Shown piece by piece: positions 63,201 through 64,000 of a stretch of 64,000 bases of DNA. The translations under genes were made by a program, and so were the position numbers. The first letter of the stretch is position 1; each line of letters starts with the position of its first letter. This DNA comes from Pseudonocardia cypriaca. Its GTDB lineage: Bacteria; Actinomycetota; Actinomycetes; Mycobacteriales; Pseudonocardiaceae. The notes under the pieces are model-generated. The model saw only the letters and a list, made by a program, of their open reading frames with translations. It made no database searches and had not been told where the DNA came from. Location: contig NZ_VFPH01000003.1 of assembly GCF_006717045.1 (NCBI RefSeq), positions 434,001-498,000 on the forward strand. Direction: 5' to 3'.

Positions 63201-64000
63201 TGCCGCGCCCGCCGTCGCGGTGCCGGTCACCTTCCCGGTGGTGTCGCTGGTCGCCGAGCCCGTGCAGCCCGCGGCGTCACCGCAGTCGACGCTCGCACCG
63301 GCCGAGCTGGACGCCGAGGCGTCGCCGTCCGACAGAGCCGCGAACCGGACCGGTCCGGCCCCGGTCTCGGACTCCTCGATCGAGGTGTCGGTCCCGGTGC
63401 CGCTCCCCGCCTCGCACCCGCCGCCCCGAACCTCGCAGGACGCCGTGCCGGTGCTGTCCCGGCTCGCCCCGGTAGCCGTCCCGGTCGCGGATCCGCTGGT
63501 CGTGGTCCTCCCGCTGCCCGAGCAACGGGCGCCGTCGCAGTCCACCTCGACGGTGGCCGCGCTGTCCGTCTCGATCTCGTCGGACGAGCCGTCGGCGTCC
63601 GACTCGGCGACGGCCCGGCAGCCGCCACCCGCGACCGCGCAGTCCGCACTCGCCTTCGTGGCCGATCCCGGCGCCTTCGTCGCGGCCGTCACGGTGCCCG
63701 CGGTACCGGCATCGTGACCGGCGTCGGACTCGCTGCGCGCCGAGCCGGTGCATCCGGTTCCGCAGTCGACCTCGGCCTCCGCGCGGACCTCGCCCGCCTC
63801 GTCCAGCTCCACCGAGCTGGAGGTCGCGCAGTCGCCGCCCTGGCAACGCGAGGACCCGCTCCCCGCCCCGCGGCTCGTCCCGAGCTCGTCGCGGTCGGTC
63901 GTGCCGGCCAGTCTGGTCGTGCTCGTCGGTTCGTCACGCTCGCTCCCGGAGCTGTTGCTCTCACAGGAGCCACCACGGCTCTCGCATTCCGCGGACGCTT
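39291..64000 (-). CDS. giant multidomain protein, N-terminus beyond the window
   Basis: A single frame without a stop codon spans 64000 down to 39291, at least 8,235 residues. The first GTG inside the window (complement 63810-63812) is not the start, since paired-cysteine repeats continue upstream to the edge. From N to C it contains: cysteine-pair repeats (to 57597); a hydrophobic region (57015-57180); a proline-rich linker (55880-56165); a SecA-like motor (53980-55760); a helical region with HhH-like and HTH-like pieces; hydrophobic segments (51685-52230); two LysM motifs (51296-51615); a Thr-Pro linker (51180-51240); multiple membrane helices (47500-50080); PP2C (44525-45215); and two ART-like plus NUDIX modules. 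All parts have protein-like composition and intact motifs. Role: unknown; a membrane-associated effector or surface machine is my inference. Alternatives are a fused gene cluster or mis-assembly. Confidence 0.85.
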   Translation of the reverse strand, partial: ASAECESRGGSCESNSSGSERDEPTSTTRLAGTTDRDELGTSRGAGSGSSRCQGGDCATSSSVELDEAGEVRAEAEVDCGTGCTGSARSESDAGHDAGTAGTVTAATKAPGSATKASADCAVAGGGCRAVAESDADGSSDEIETDSAATVEVDCDGARCSGSGRTTTSGSATGTATGASRDSTGTASCEVRGGGCEAGSGTGTDTSIEESETGAGPVRFAALSDGDASASSSAGASVDCGDAAGCTGSATSDTTGKVTGTATAGAAAPVRTTSASTRCTTASGECASDATSEVSDRVAELGDTAAAAVGPARRELSAASTADAAADCGVVGCTGSTSVRTAGGASGDVTGVRDSTGSASCTVHGDGGGCASSSGTAVSDRDPATGDAVPGVAAVSGPVSVSTASSSVECSGGTGTCGGSAASATSARDTAVSPHARGTKATAECTVTAGGCSGETSSSASSAPDFVAVDPVTGRPLPGQPTSGPSSVASSSGSVACATAACSGSVRTSTSAWDGAVAGGTPRTSTGEASCAGGTAGCQAASTSYASTGSGAALALSGGQPVNEARLTAGPSAASAAGAVVACSGEDVCNGRASSAATATDPTVSEAPRGSRSTGSCEGVTGGDCQAVTNSGASSGPDANVILPLMQAGSTANATVSDEEVGAAGDEQRSDGSDTQQQGMPPGSTAPGSSANSGGPTVSGASSWTMASAVLDCGGGTGCAGTARTSATGNEGPTALTGAGEARGPPAATGTTSSSGSCTTTESGCLAQTDSSAGSGQVVADMVAEDRKAAAEQARQQAVEAQAAARAAAEVAARPGATAAQRKAAADAAKTVAEARNAHTEAAKLAARPLTDAPATMSRSSAAAQCEGPACRAATTGATSGTPGRAETGAHCLAAANGCAVTSDAIATAETDSGLTNGEGEKAEPIPGSTGAAEAASQLVCAEAGCTGSAGGKSSAVAGPAGQRSTSTATGSTNCAGTTACLAQITATASRTTVDADEQLALTSASVEAVCDNGTATGCATQTSSRTTADGAKGVGGASTATCGASGACYAATGGFAGKGVVETTAECAGTGCRTHTDGAASAALPGGTTRAASSTDCTAGTSGACAGTSRVGATEGGSQASAACQGSEGSVCRHSYSSTSSAHSRTGGNVADGHARCGTTGGAGSGWCATGAGATTTGDAAVAMAACQGSKGSGCSHSYRARSSAADASGGASASANAAGSGSGTFGGGFVATTAVASAGNGGAQAAASCTGSDGVHCSHSYRANASASAAYGGNRASAHAAGSGGGGIGGGGVAVSAQASAGPGFASAGASCGGSAGVRCSHSYSANASASASYGGNWARAYASGSGGGGTGGGGVSVSATASAGPGYANASASCSGAANCRWGYSGEASSSASYDDGTHRSWAHAHASGSGGGSGPGGGGLSVFAQASAGKGWANAVAGCSGASNCTASYSSGAEASATVGGQHAEAWSRCSGGGTGGSCGSFATVKVDAETALAQAGCSGTGSCDSYYATSSRSAGSGAGLNGDSGADCSGGGAAGGYCATGSKVAYDPKTGELKATSYCATEGGNCSKYANITIDASFQGGQLTGDGNVHCGGAGPGGCSAVGVVKFHEASLDSEGNPIPPTLVVGTGCAVEGGTCSQSSRANANITGADGKIGATAVSQCAGTTGWCSTIVGGEFKPGTGEITAYANCDNGGATACTKSEAHLHGEVSGPGQAKPNGATEGTLHGNGNAHCVKTSGTCAVAGRFDYVPAATGEDIDGDGRPDVVPAHVIAQTSCFPEGPHCTQESHSWGTLDRETEHTKHEGTAYSDCSGSWGSCSTIASVAYDEATGKVDAFAQCTTGDTGGTNCTRSATHTFAWAESPNGEDLHGDGVSNCNQTGGFCSSSSLAKYFADGERKVTGENGEEVPLPAHVQSGAGCGTDGPEENCSYRYSAHGLEELTEDGGLLAGNARGDCADSGTTGSGWCSVAADVRIDLDKRTVEAVAWCQSSNARACSYSAHVEAHQDADKNNADSVKSCGKDVAGNCSLAAAAIAAGGDREKQGQAFAFGYCADSNGSCTGEFSTHVDSNRDTLSDCRSSGAANGTCVGLAVPEHALSGGQLIDPEGDDTITLNSQAPGRDDAEKVCSATSRCDTQRIDEEAFGQLDGEFFVLDLHEDKSPGQFGKNLVRDLGDVVVYAIPGLLESIGTELWNGVKYDVLGSDGLVGDLTGGHVGFDKPAQREGESDLEYYARLYPFTGGVAQGAVNFYDRWLKDGGSWDKIGNDYYYAPVSTLLEDVGTIALVAVGAGAIIKGISLGAKGAGAASAGLTTSMMSGLGTGWAAARAAWSVTRVPGLDAAFGATMRFAGWTGELALAPLKVNFAAGRFAAGALSRGLVAPVAGRVLGAAEVAAGRAGAAFELGRYTEGMAFQAQAARLNRLGTFLDRSAYAGRIIGTDGLFGRQTRYGRTPGLVGTMLAYNRLGLRFGVAATAAEIGAGHSRATFGLYADAHLGSVGRRGLSGYLTDALHAFRQQRVDRANAVAMYDQVMFGGTLRNQNRLTNRALEGNPFVRARDWVRDRVRATDRAMVLSQIAEGRLSPREYTDLTRGGLDRLAETVTAAENGAGRAGAHGDQAPQQTGHQPQAGGQGGAPKGDQPAPAPSRPRPADPVDQTPTPAPRSGDRLGGGQRPTSGGDGPDPLAGENPGGGGPRPRPEEPTPAKPGEGYQTKVNELENDLPPPSENGNASGTRQNGERRVSRFEDFEAEVTQVKTFWEELKTFTRGQLRDRFAAIADDVRSGRRTIEEVTVECTALACEASRRNGRAPYDEQIAGAIGLVRGDIVKMLTGEGKTLAGSLAMTVRALDARDAVGRPVAGKGAQWMALNPTDLLSAVRTVRPIADLLGARVGVVRPATSVWGALSKRRAYRADIALGTVSEFVFDALRARNSRGHPVHGDRGGFRLIDEVDQVLLDEALTPHVLAAPIRGRKAPLGDLAWSAELATKLRPRTKADPAGHYEIGPHRVTLTDDGVRFIEEQTGRDLSTASYAPLKRHVENALTAKWVIEKDFHYFVEDGRVVLVDKRTGHRLDERRYNDGLAEAIEYAELVEVLGPTRVLDAMTVVDFLANRDFAGMTGTIGGEAGVAAFREYYNKGVVDIRPHRPLAREDYTTTYRTAAEKWDGVFQDVVTTRQTGRPVLVVAGSIREAAQFSQRLRDAGIEHNVLTARTSPADEARILAEAGGWHQVTVATNKAGRGIDVKLGGDSTPLARSIMERDHPGISPKDPRYEGLVNAARVEAEGLRHDAINEAGGLHVVLTEFPESLRVEYQARGRAGRQGENGSSTLHRSLEDRVLQPVGKGEFSAVRAVDDSPLPVDAMAVDALFRLARREADLAARAERGAQQQARVAVEGRNWNPFGRNGMPARGVLDSKGVPQPTERSAVPTNPAGIDLPQLAALRAGQDVPGLSPELNQQLRDLAERFEVENAGTDPELAAAATIGQHLPQRSFQPYRYTEADLAVVTDRLAELTRQVNAVGRALELQDHLGMDAGELAATAVVAAQLLAEREEAERLGRPVPANLNNPAERLRLASLSNRELQALLDYVRGVPEGVIAERLGIAVGELGWFLPVRDPENSQRWTNPGTVIDKLTRATRNNALLGTREPAGRQVRTETATRDAILARVLAELGVAELAAAGTDGLWERVRDELRAVELYGLHPVEAAALWQRADRLEEFIDRLPARHRDLVYATLVNAGVTSLSQLAGMSLDELADLGMPGVATRAVRSALAETTVPGRLDTLDRHRAADLAARTNWTYDDLLEALHIAAGRPYDPSVPVTYGRLTELRAETGIDTLALLADLPRSAPLGAAEWAAWPVEALELLTRARAGMLTDDELAQLVAAGSGALRSRTPGIGLGQQVALLVLEAQVGARTILPASDPSPPTDRRRFPARVVAGAATVVGAAGGGAAALAGAAGLSIAGYTVLGAVLAAAVVTAIHLVRNRGPPATAIPTTSPTAAHGMAARRWTDRLVIGAPVMSDPMTRRRVDLALLGASVLGVALMPIGVPGADVLAIAATAAAVAVVMAPHVRAGLQRLTVPMPRRLGRVVATVALLSVVGLFAAGGSASQAAAQEHRPSTVVAVQTVHAQHGPVPAAPREAVVQPGDTLSGLALAFGVSEQAWVDANPGRFPTPASRDLIGIGERLTIPANWNGGYHVRPGDTFDEIAARLGVDPDRLARAQGDRFPTVESRDHIHVDERFAVPGTPAENGQPGNDDKPDDKPEENTPPTPTPTPTPTPTPTPAPTPTSAASPTPVQPPVAAPDGGVPWTTVGIGALIAAGLAGAALGVRAVVKHWSTVRGRPAGLRDRWRASGARAWLRDVPAKLGDLRTRSGAHLRGTLTQVRERVHGQWTAIAADRRRRAADRELRSVLAGLDEPVLAGLADLDAARTRLAATDSELAGWQRRAVRWLYGGPDAWSADPGVDAVREAAVAKALGLDRAEVRLYAADRDVPVNAAGLGEPAGSFDERLAQVTAELPAVETRLRRAAEGVDESNGALVARQARRTATLEEAIRAAAAGGVPVARIAELTKLPAERVRAIVGEAPGGGSGPSASGGGPVTGGGGSTPSGTGPEGPSAPPAGAGAGAEMRAAGPRTGGPEPRSRSPTWWKRFFAMRSAMSVVLFAGGLVAAIVAVRYGVAEPDALAAAGVWWWPGQRQAARRLREQVAEARAPLPGFEDAEAGASRAVGESEHELQVRLGWVPELAARLRGTGYSDEQIVAGLADALAVHPERVRARLADPELAGAATLPEPLAAHGLGAEQLLAIAWALVTVRSAGLDSALTVRDEAKQELVDARIEAQKNVLQAAVAARDAGVRVGTVRRATGLSRADITKLPATPPTVRDAAHEVRARIAAGWQTVSGPVRQWVAGRWQAIRAGLGTTRQWAGARIRATVDGFRHRWQRFVDGVRAGPALRAQVRTVAWLRATVGATARLLHREQRATARAVTVEQLGWIAWLSVVNSAQPPGARLTGEQLAARIARALQLPESAARRLLDRAGRLDAAQVRPPSGVADTGVAFDQAVAVVAARFAEAFPALTNAADARKAAGRALAAGRVRAVQIATDAGVTPERATRRMDRAARGHGPAGMRTRFWTSLALDVPVADRLRSRRVRIAAFGVGVGVGLAAGGLLGIVGMGAAAVPAGAIVAGAGLLAAARAVWTPGNPRAPPLRAMARGLRAQAKRVGLWVAGGVGAALAAEPVVTLVERLWPVFVNQPGLFGVKALLVPAITAGLVFRYVLRRQYANRASGMQTRPRAAAWASAGAAYVVTAALGLARAFGLVTGYVGLWPIGVAVLAGVAGSVLQQKDIARTRLIKAAVSGTLSAAVAIAVSTLGKGLAPGAWSDLVNAVLIATVVYASPTVIAEYANVLVGRIMAPFVKRKAQEAQRNAAEAKGSRERIRRLRAAWLDYKNFSPVDTRLLWRKALDPLLAGLSAIVINLAWVQRAWVEANDNSPATVLMRFAVVATSVWLIGKLWRDPDEVRNGFYGFRSSRALRSPERPARWRVWRGDRLHQRITGYRQDLDALLAAFGWTGATPARLDRSLAEGLARRLWRRMSAEIHRPLDEWDPLPADQKIIAALLNEQGAAHERRAHHAGTIKLIVPILAADPAALKLVADRLRRDGRVDDAAVVDFQRMLGQELWAKFESAAAAAGPVAAPASRTWREELARQAKKRNELRSAYLAGPRKVLLELIKHHYLDSDQGEHPNLERARAALASLEFELEGMSKPRRDPLELVAQLADQRARSVTEAAETEERGIAARDPAADGRRLIEMRQLAAGMRLLHSAALLSVEVELTSTQREEIRRRWNAAIATAAGTQPNPAPSTLLERLLLLAGRRGPATPAQLEARYGGTGWAQALAALAEMGALEGDAAGGYRATGELVSLWRAAGPRLRHAVRADARHAGSVGSSRLPGGEELVALAVPQLGTAGVTDGERNAVAALREVLRNGDLAFRHWRDGWIDDAGITLRRLTGLGYRMRHSAGAHNWPLPPDHPAAPIRFARAARDVFVARWRHRVVPGQQRRLLGSLLHRTDASDRLHYRALRAGELLAAQRPDRSLPPEAADLLHAARALEVQEYGRVAEARRHAAARLESVGSYPHQVDRTLGATDAALRHAPGVDPFPPTAEYWLREIKRELDAARKQLDGLHPGPEREVALAEARLSLERYAIDRDYGWASQLHRTIGGARVMEKARAAAKELRAAHPDLFHKPAAAAPGLSPEIPHPDRAEHPYGDENLTGVGMAAATRRGLGNRTNQDAATLLALPNGDRVALVVDGVFSYPGSRLAAIEFAAAFRAELARADRAARTPAQALRDAHQAGLDALTRRYSAETGHGAVAYLAAYHGTDGTVTTIHVGTARAFFLPLFLGEYGLQLTVDDSRGGDITDGGIMTRWAGSDYHPEPTVTTFGPNLPGLVVLATDGLWRYLPAVKALAGKLSAGAYLEPAEAARQLADAARAAGGRDDLTVAVIRAGVPALGRAAPRPLGGGSGGGPVALDALSEADRQAVLEALPGLESRMRPLEAMPHRMPRGPPGVRVLVVDGELPVPGVIAFGWAERGVVVITLRMLDEIADHLAGGRLDADWWYGLLEHERDFHLPGGGRRPEHTGPRHDAHAAPFADALRGARDVMAHRRTRVGEWDPAFLRKLTAGTPQDALPAVLDAQGMSGTPTPVDGADWPELLAAGHRPMYRGVHGERAAEWAEQFRTGARPFVGFATSLGGSGSNFITDPATAGTFARSVSLPNPFRPMQRELPAQVVLTGYLRAGAVVLDARQAFDRRASDVAAARRDGHDEVARLLDDIGVWAALSGIDAIHQEWGTLDRHYLVLNRGAMLIETTGPGDDRGTWSGDGWTHCACGEQHWGTYGAAGLLVVHRATDGTTWLLMQHRSDANQHGGTWGLFGGARARRETAIRAAMREAWEEGGLDRSMYVVRGSYVDDHGDWSYTTVLAEADTRFPTSRPSSETAGVAWVRLADLDTIPLHPGFAASWPAVSAALLGTTHTVGSAPSSSDPQAPTDPPAPVGGVRGTVAAMRSAATTLLRHVIRRRGPPPSTSAGVASVLPLPLLGQDGGWAIDAVQTVVQVGLVATVAFLGTRWLLRALTGGRTTRAPSRNWLRRVAAAAVLGGMLVLAGGAATTAAAPNPTAIATSARDLPAVPASAAQAPDDERDRLERRARELLAALNTLDRRIDSLDDVTLASRARSLQWRVEDFSTDAESERIVAAAERIGVELAGAIPERLFPYYLRQDADALIRDAADPTVDLASLRLGVTDLASDVGELDRVLSSLDAKIPRLRAELTELERRQDDRETIRLIRNWSIAGGLVVAVGGFWWLRHGSRRRAAVLDALWRPGDAVLRDPAHPGNATELAKAWSRYDRVVRGLDRHAKLRKLLPRDRRTAKRVASVGQHLALAEATYLLHGAEQVSADTVDWARLWQVLPSTVGDEDQVDRRTRIAAAILRVGPPSAAVAPRFLDEPGPLVELLGGHGPPPARLEGWPRAGRAERLALVALALAPGWAAQLAHFDDRVGAHLLDGVEETLAMAVDRVAQQWRVSRSLVTAQLDLAEAGLDLLSGSHGMWPQQVLDPAQAERRDQARATLATLRRAAPLLYGRRTDEPLTAEDWRQVGPTFAEISRTPWAERSAVHHPVVKRVMHILLDSDRATPTPGGQLGMIVAGALEWIAAGAEQDGPRWAAEYWATATERDRAALAMAVLAGGGRGVLAGLPASHRRADVLWALADWYTDAELAPLVDPIEALLELGPEGAARPEYLGHWTDLVTVLVADALVLTHGSAPDARSAAMADRLAVALRAAAPERRVPMLAATTGALRRAVEVRLDPPAGRYPDGDAAWQARLDPGARRTSVAQWGRAHLARLAAMPVADALREVWAVQGMDGPPVVVGEADWRAIVAAGHIPMYRGIAGAYAVRRAEQFRTGTSFIGWAANMRGSGTNFATDHEVAGEYSAVSASRGFTERRRSARSSTLLGYLHQDAIVLHVDEARRRRDEDAAAARRRGGKAIAAALEQDIGLWAALSGVDAIWIRRGRYDFDRQYLVGNRAAMLVDQPAPTGAGVPDWSGDGWVDCDCGQRHWGRHGAAGLLLTHRSANGTRWVLMQHRSAANQHAGTWGLLGGARDYRESDERAAMREGWEEARIGPGQYRVTGKYVDDHGSWTYAWVLAEADTLLTPTADHESTEVRWVRLDELHTLPLHPGFVAGWPTARAALLD
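39294..40290 (-). other. second, C-terminal ART-like plus NUDIX module
   Basis: A duplicate of the first module at the very end of the giant protein. ART-like motifs are GHIPMYRGIAGAYAVRRAEQ (MYRG at about 40220), GSGTNFATDHEVAGEYS, SGVDAIWIRRGRYDFD and YLVGNRAAMLVD. The knuckle is VDCDCGQRHWGRHGAAG. The NUDIX box GARDYRESDERAAMREGWEEA (39513-39583) keeps the catalytic Glu residues, but the box Gly after E-E-x is Arg. Where copy 1 has a Gln-Glu pair in IHQEWG, this copy has IWIRRG, so catalytic properties may differ. Confidence 0.75.
42960..44010 (-). other. first ART-like plus NUDIX module
   Basis: The ADP-ribosyltransferase-like part (43445-44010) has GHRPMYRGVHGERAAEWAEQ with the likely NAD-binding Arg, then GSGSNFITDPATAGTFA, then LSGIDAIHQEWG and YLVLNRGAMLIE, a pattern also seen in phage-type ADP-ribosyltransferases. 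A C-x-C-G-x2-H-W knuckle (HCACGEQHWG) and a NUDIX hydrolase follow, with box GARARRETAIRAAMREAWEEGG (43178-43248). The box fits G-x5-E-x7-R-E-x2-E-E-x-G. The gap between the two parts is only about 20-30 residues, suggesting a working unit. Confidence 0.75.
44525..45215 (-). other. PP2C-type phosphatase domain in the giant protein
   Basis: About 230 residues with the PPM/PP2C motif order. RRGLGNRTNQDAATLL gives the first metal Asp, and VALVVDGVFSYPGS replaces the usual D-G-M-G-G-H. TVTTIHVGTARAFFLP is the central strand, GLVVLATDGLWRYLP holds the third Asp and GGRDDLTVAVIRAG the terminal Asp. All four metal-binding aspartates are present, so Ser/Thr phosphatase activity is plausible. It follows the membrane region and precedes the first ART-like module. 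Confidence 0.85.
47500..48590 (-). other. cluster of about eight membrane segments
   Basis: Hydrophobic stretches of 20-30 residues occur at roughly 48445-48590, 48290-48375, 48210-48270, 48020-48160 (probably two), 47910-47980, 47815-47900, 47590-47660 and 47500-47560. Examples are VGLWVAGGVGAALAAEPVV, AYVVTAALGLARAFGLVTG and LMRFAVVATSVWLIGKLW. Single segments also occur at 51040-51112, 50008-50075, 42635-42735, 42530-42600 and 41945-42015. The exact topology needs prediction. Confidence 0.75.
51296..51615 (-). other. two LysM-like peptidoglycan-binding motifs
   Basis: LysM 1 (51465-51615) carries VVQPGDTLSGLALAFGVSE and ends IGERLTIP. LysM 2 (51296-51452) carries YHVRPGDTFDEIAARLGVD and ends VDERFAVPG. 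Both keep the P-G-D-T-x-x-x-I/L-A core and the closing Pro. They lie just after hydrophobic segments (to 51685) and before a Thr-Pro linker (51180-51240) and a membrane segment (51040-51112). This implies that a loop between two membrane spans is outside the cytoplasm and touches peptidoglycan. Confidence 0.85.
53980..55760 (-). other. SecA-type motor core inside the giant protein
   Basis: About 590 residues match SecA from NBD1 through NBD2. Walker A is KMLTGEGKTLAGS (55495-55530), preceded by YDEQIAGAIGLVRGDIV. Walker B is LIDEVDQVLLDEALTP (55132-55180). The end of NBD1/PPXD shows YFVEDGRVVLVDKRTG. Helicase motifs follow as FAGMTGTIGG (~54645-54670), VATNKAGRGIDVKLGG (~54280-54325) and QARGRAGRQGENGSS (~54041-54085), then SLEDRVL. 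The C-terminal helical scaffold and zinc tail of true SecA are missing. The nucleotide-binding residues are intact, so ATP hydrolysis is expected; the substrate is unknown. Confidence 0.9.
57597..64000 (-). repeat. about 53 consecutive cysteine-pair repeats in the giant protein
   Basis: Ser/Thr/Ala/Gly-rich sequence in which essentially every cysteine belongs to a pair C-x(3-11)-C, spaced about 40 residues on average. Examples are DCGDAAGC, SCEVRGGGC, ECSGGTGTC, HCGGAGPGGC and VCSATSRC. In the first third, short pairs (3-5 residues between) alternate with longer pairs (6-8 residues). This looks like an elongated, disulfide-stapled stalk facing the outside (inference). A short Ala/Glu/Lys-rich coiled coil (AAAEQARQQAVEAQAAARAA) interrupts it near 61540-61640. 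Confidence 0.8.
59850..60252 (-). repeat. 63-residue tandem repeats within the stalk
   Basis: Cysteine pairs at about 60225-60252, 60036-60063 and 59850-59874 are spaced 189 bases (63 codons) apart. Each unit has the plan C-x7-C-S-H-S-Y, then ANASAS-YGGN, then a glycine run (GSGGGG-GGGGV) and ASAGPG. Similar but less regular units flank them. The sequence could form a glycine-rich, beta-solenoid-like or flexible segment. Confidence 0.75.

Noticed and set aside
63812..63812. GTG at 63812 as the start of the giant protein
   Set aside because: The frame continues upstream to the window edge with the same cysteine-pair pattern (for example R-C-Q-G-G-D-C), and no ribosome site is seen before this GTG.
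39291..64000. Long plus-strand frames opposite the giant gene (such as 57357-61325, 52089-56879, 44157-47219 and 60919-63717)
   Set aside because: They are antisense to a frame with many recognisable domains and their translations are Arg/Gly/Pro/His-rich with no motif. Long antisense frames are common in DNA with very high GC at third positions.
39291..64000. Polyketide or non-ribosomal peptide assembly line as explanation for the giant frame
   Set aside because: No ketosynthase, condensation, adenylation or carrier motifs are present; the domains are SecA, LysM, PP2C, ART-like and NUDIX.

Overview
The window is very GC-rich actinobacterial DNA. It reads like a Pseudonocardia-type member of the Pseudonocardiales, judged from mshA (mycothiol synthesis), a DUF3027 gene beside a sacsin-like ATPase, a long-form cold-shock protein next to a DUF2771 lipoprotein and an MFS carrier, frequent GTG starts, and GTGA/ATGA stop-start overlaps. 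The species cannot be fixed from the sequence.

Layout. 0-8.7 kb: small independent genes (three VOC/glyoxalase proteins, a GntR regulator, acetyltransferases, an AAC(3)-type acetyltransferase, a PaiB-like flavin protein, a RibD/DHFR-fold reductase). It ends in an SMR guanidinium exporter preceded by a recognisable guanidine-III riboswitch. 8.7-13 kb: a methyltransferase beside a duplicated scrap of an acyl-CoA ligase 3' end, the intact ligase, and a DUF4349 membrane protein. 13-18.6 kb: a minus-strand run DUF3027 > sacsin-like ATPase > mshA > YbjN-like. 18.6-25.3 kb: glutaminyl cyclase, MFS, DUF2771, cold-shock protein, a second acyl-CoA synthetase and serS. 25.4-28.3 kb: a DJ-1/GlxA pair and a secreted subtilase. 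28.4-34.3 kb: molybdenum metabolism, with a four-gene operon (Mo-responsive regulator-modA-modB-modC) whose genes are linked by GTGA overlaps, an acyl-CoA dehydrogenase, then moaA-moaD. 34.3-39.2 kb: membrane protein, P1 peptidase, 2OG-Fe oxygenase, a short GC-poorer segment with two unknown genes, alkB, and an unknown membrane protein.

39.3-64.0 kb: one minus-strand reading frame with no stop codon, at least 8,235 residues long and still open at the right edge of the window, so its N-terminus lies outside. From N to C it holds: more than 2,100 residues of Ser/Thr/Gly/Ala-rich sequence with about 53 consecutive cysteine pairs; hydrophobic and proline-rich linkers; a complete SecA-type motor core (NBD1-PPXD-NBD2); helical regions; two LysM motifs and a Thr-Pro linker; a multi-spanning membrane region; a PP2C-type phosphatase; and two copies of a module made of an ADP-ribosyltransferase-like domain, a Cys/His knuckle and a NUDIX hydrolase. 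I know of no described system with this architecture. It looks like a giant, membrane-associated, possibly self-translocating effector or surface machine and is the main discovery candidate here.

Other points of interest are a 22-bp-period intergenic repeat with a CGCGAGTCGCG core found only after stop codons, an acetyltransferase lying in frame behind the stop codon of the reductase gene, and convergent gene pairs that share a CTAG stop.
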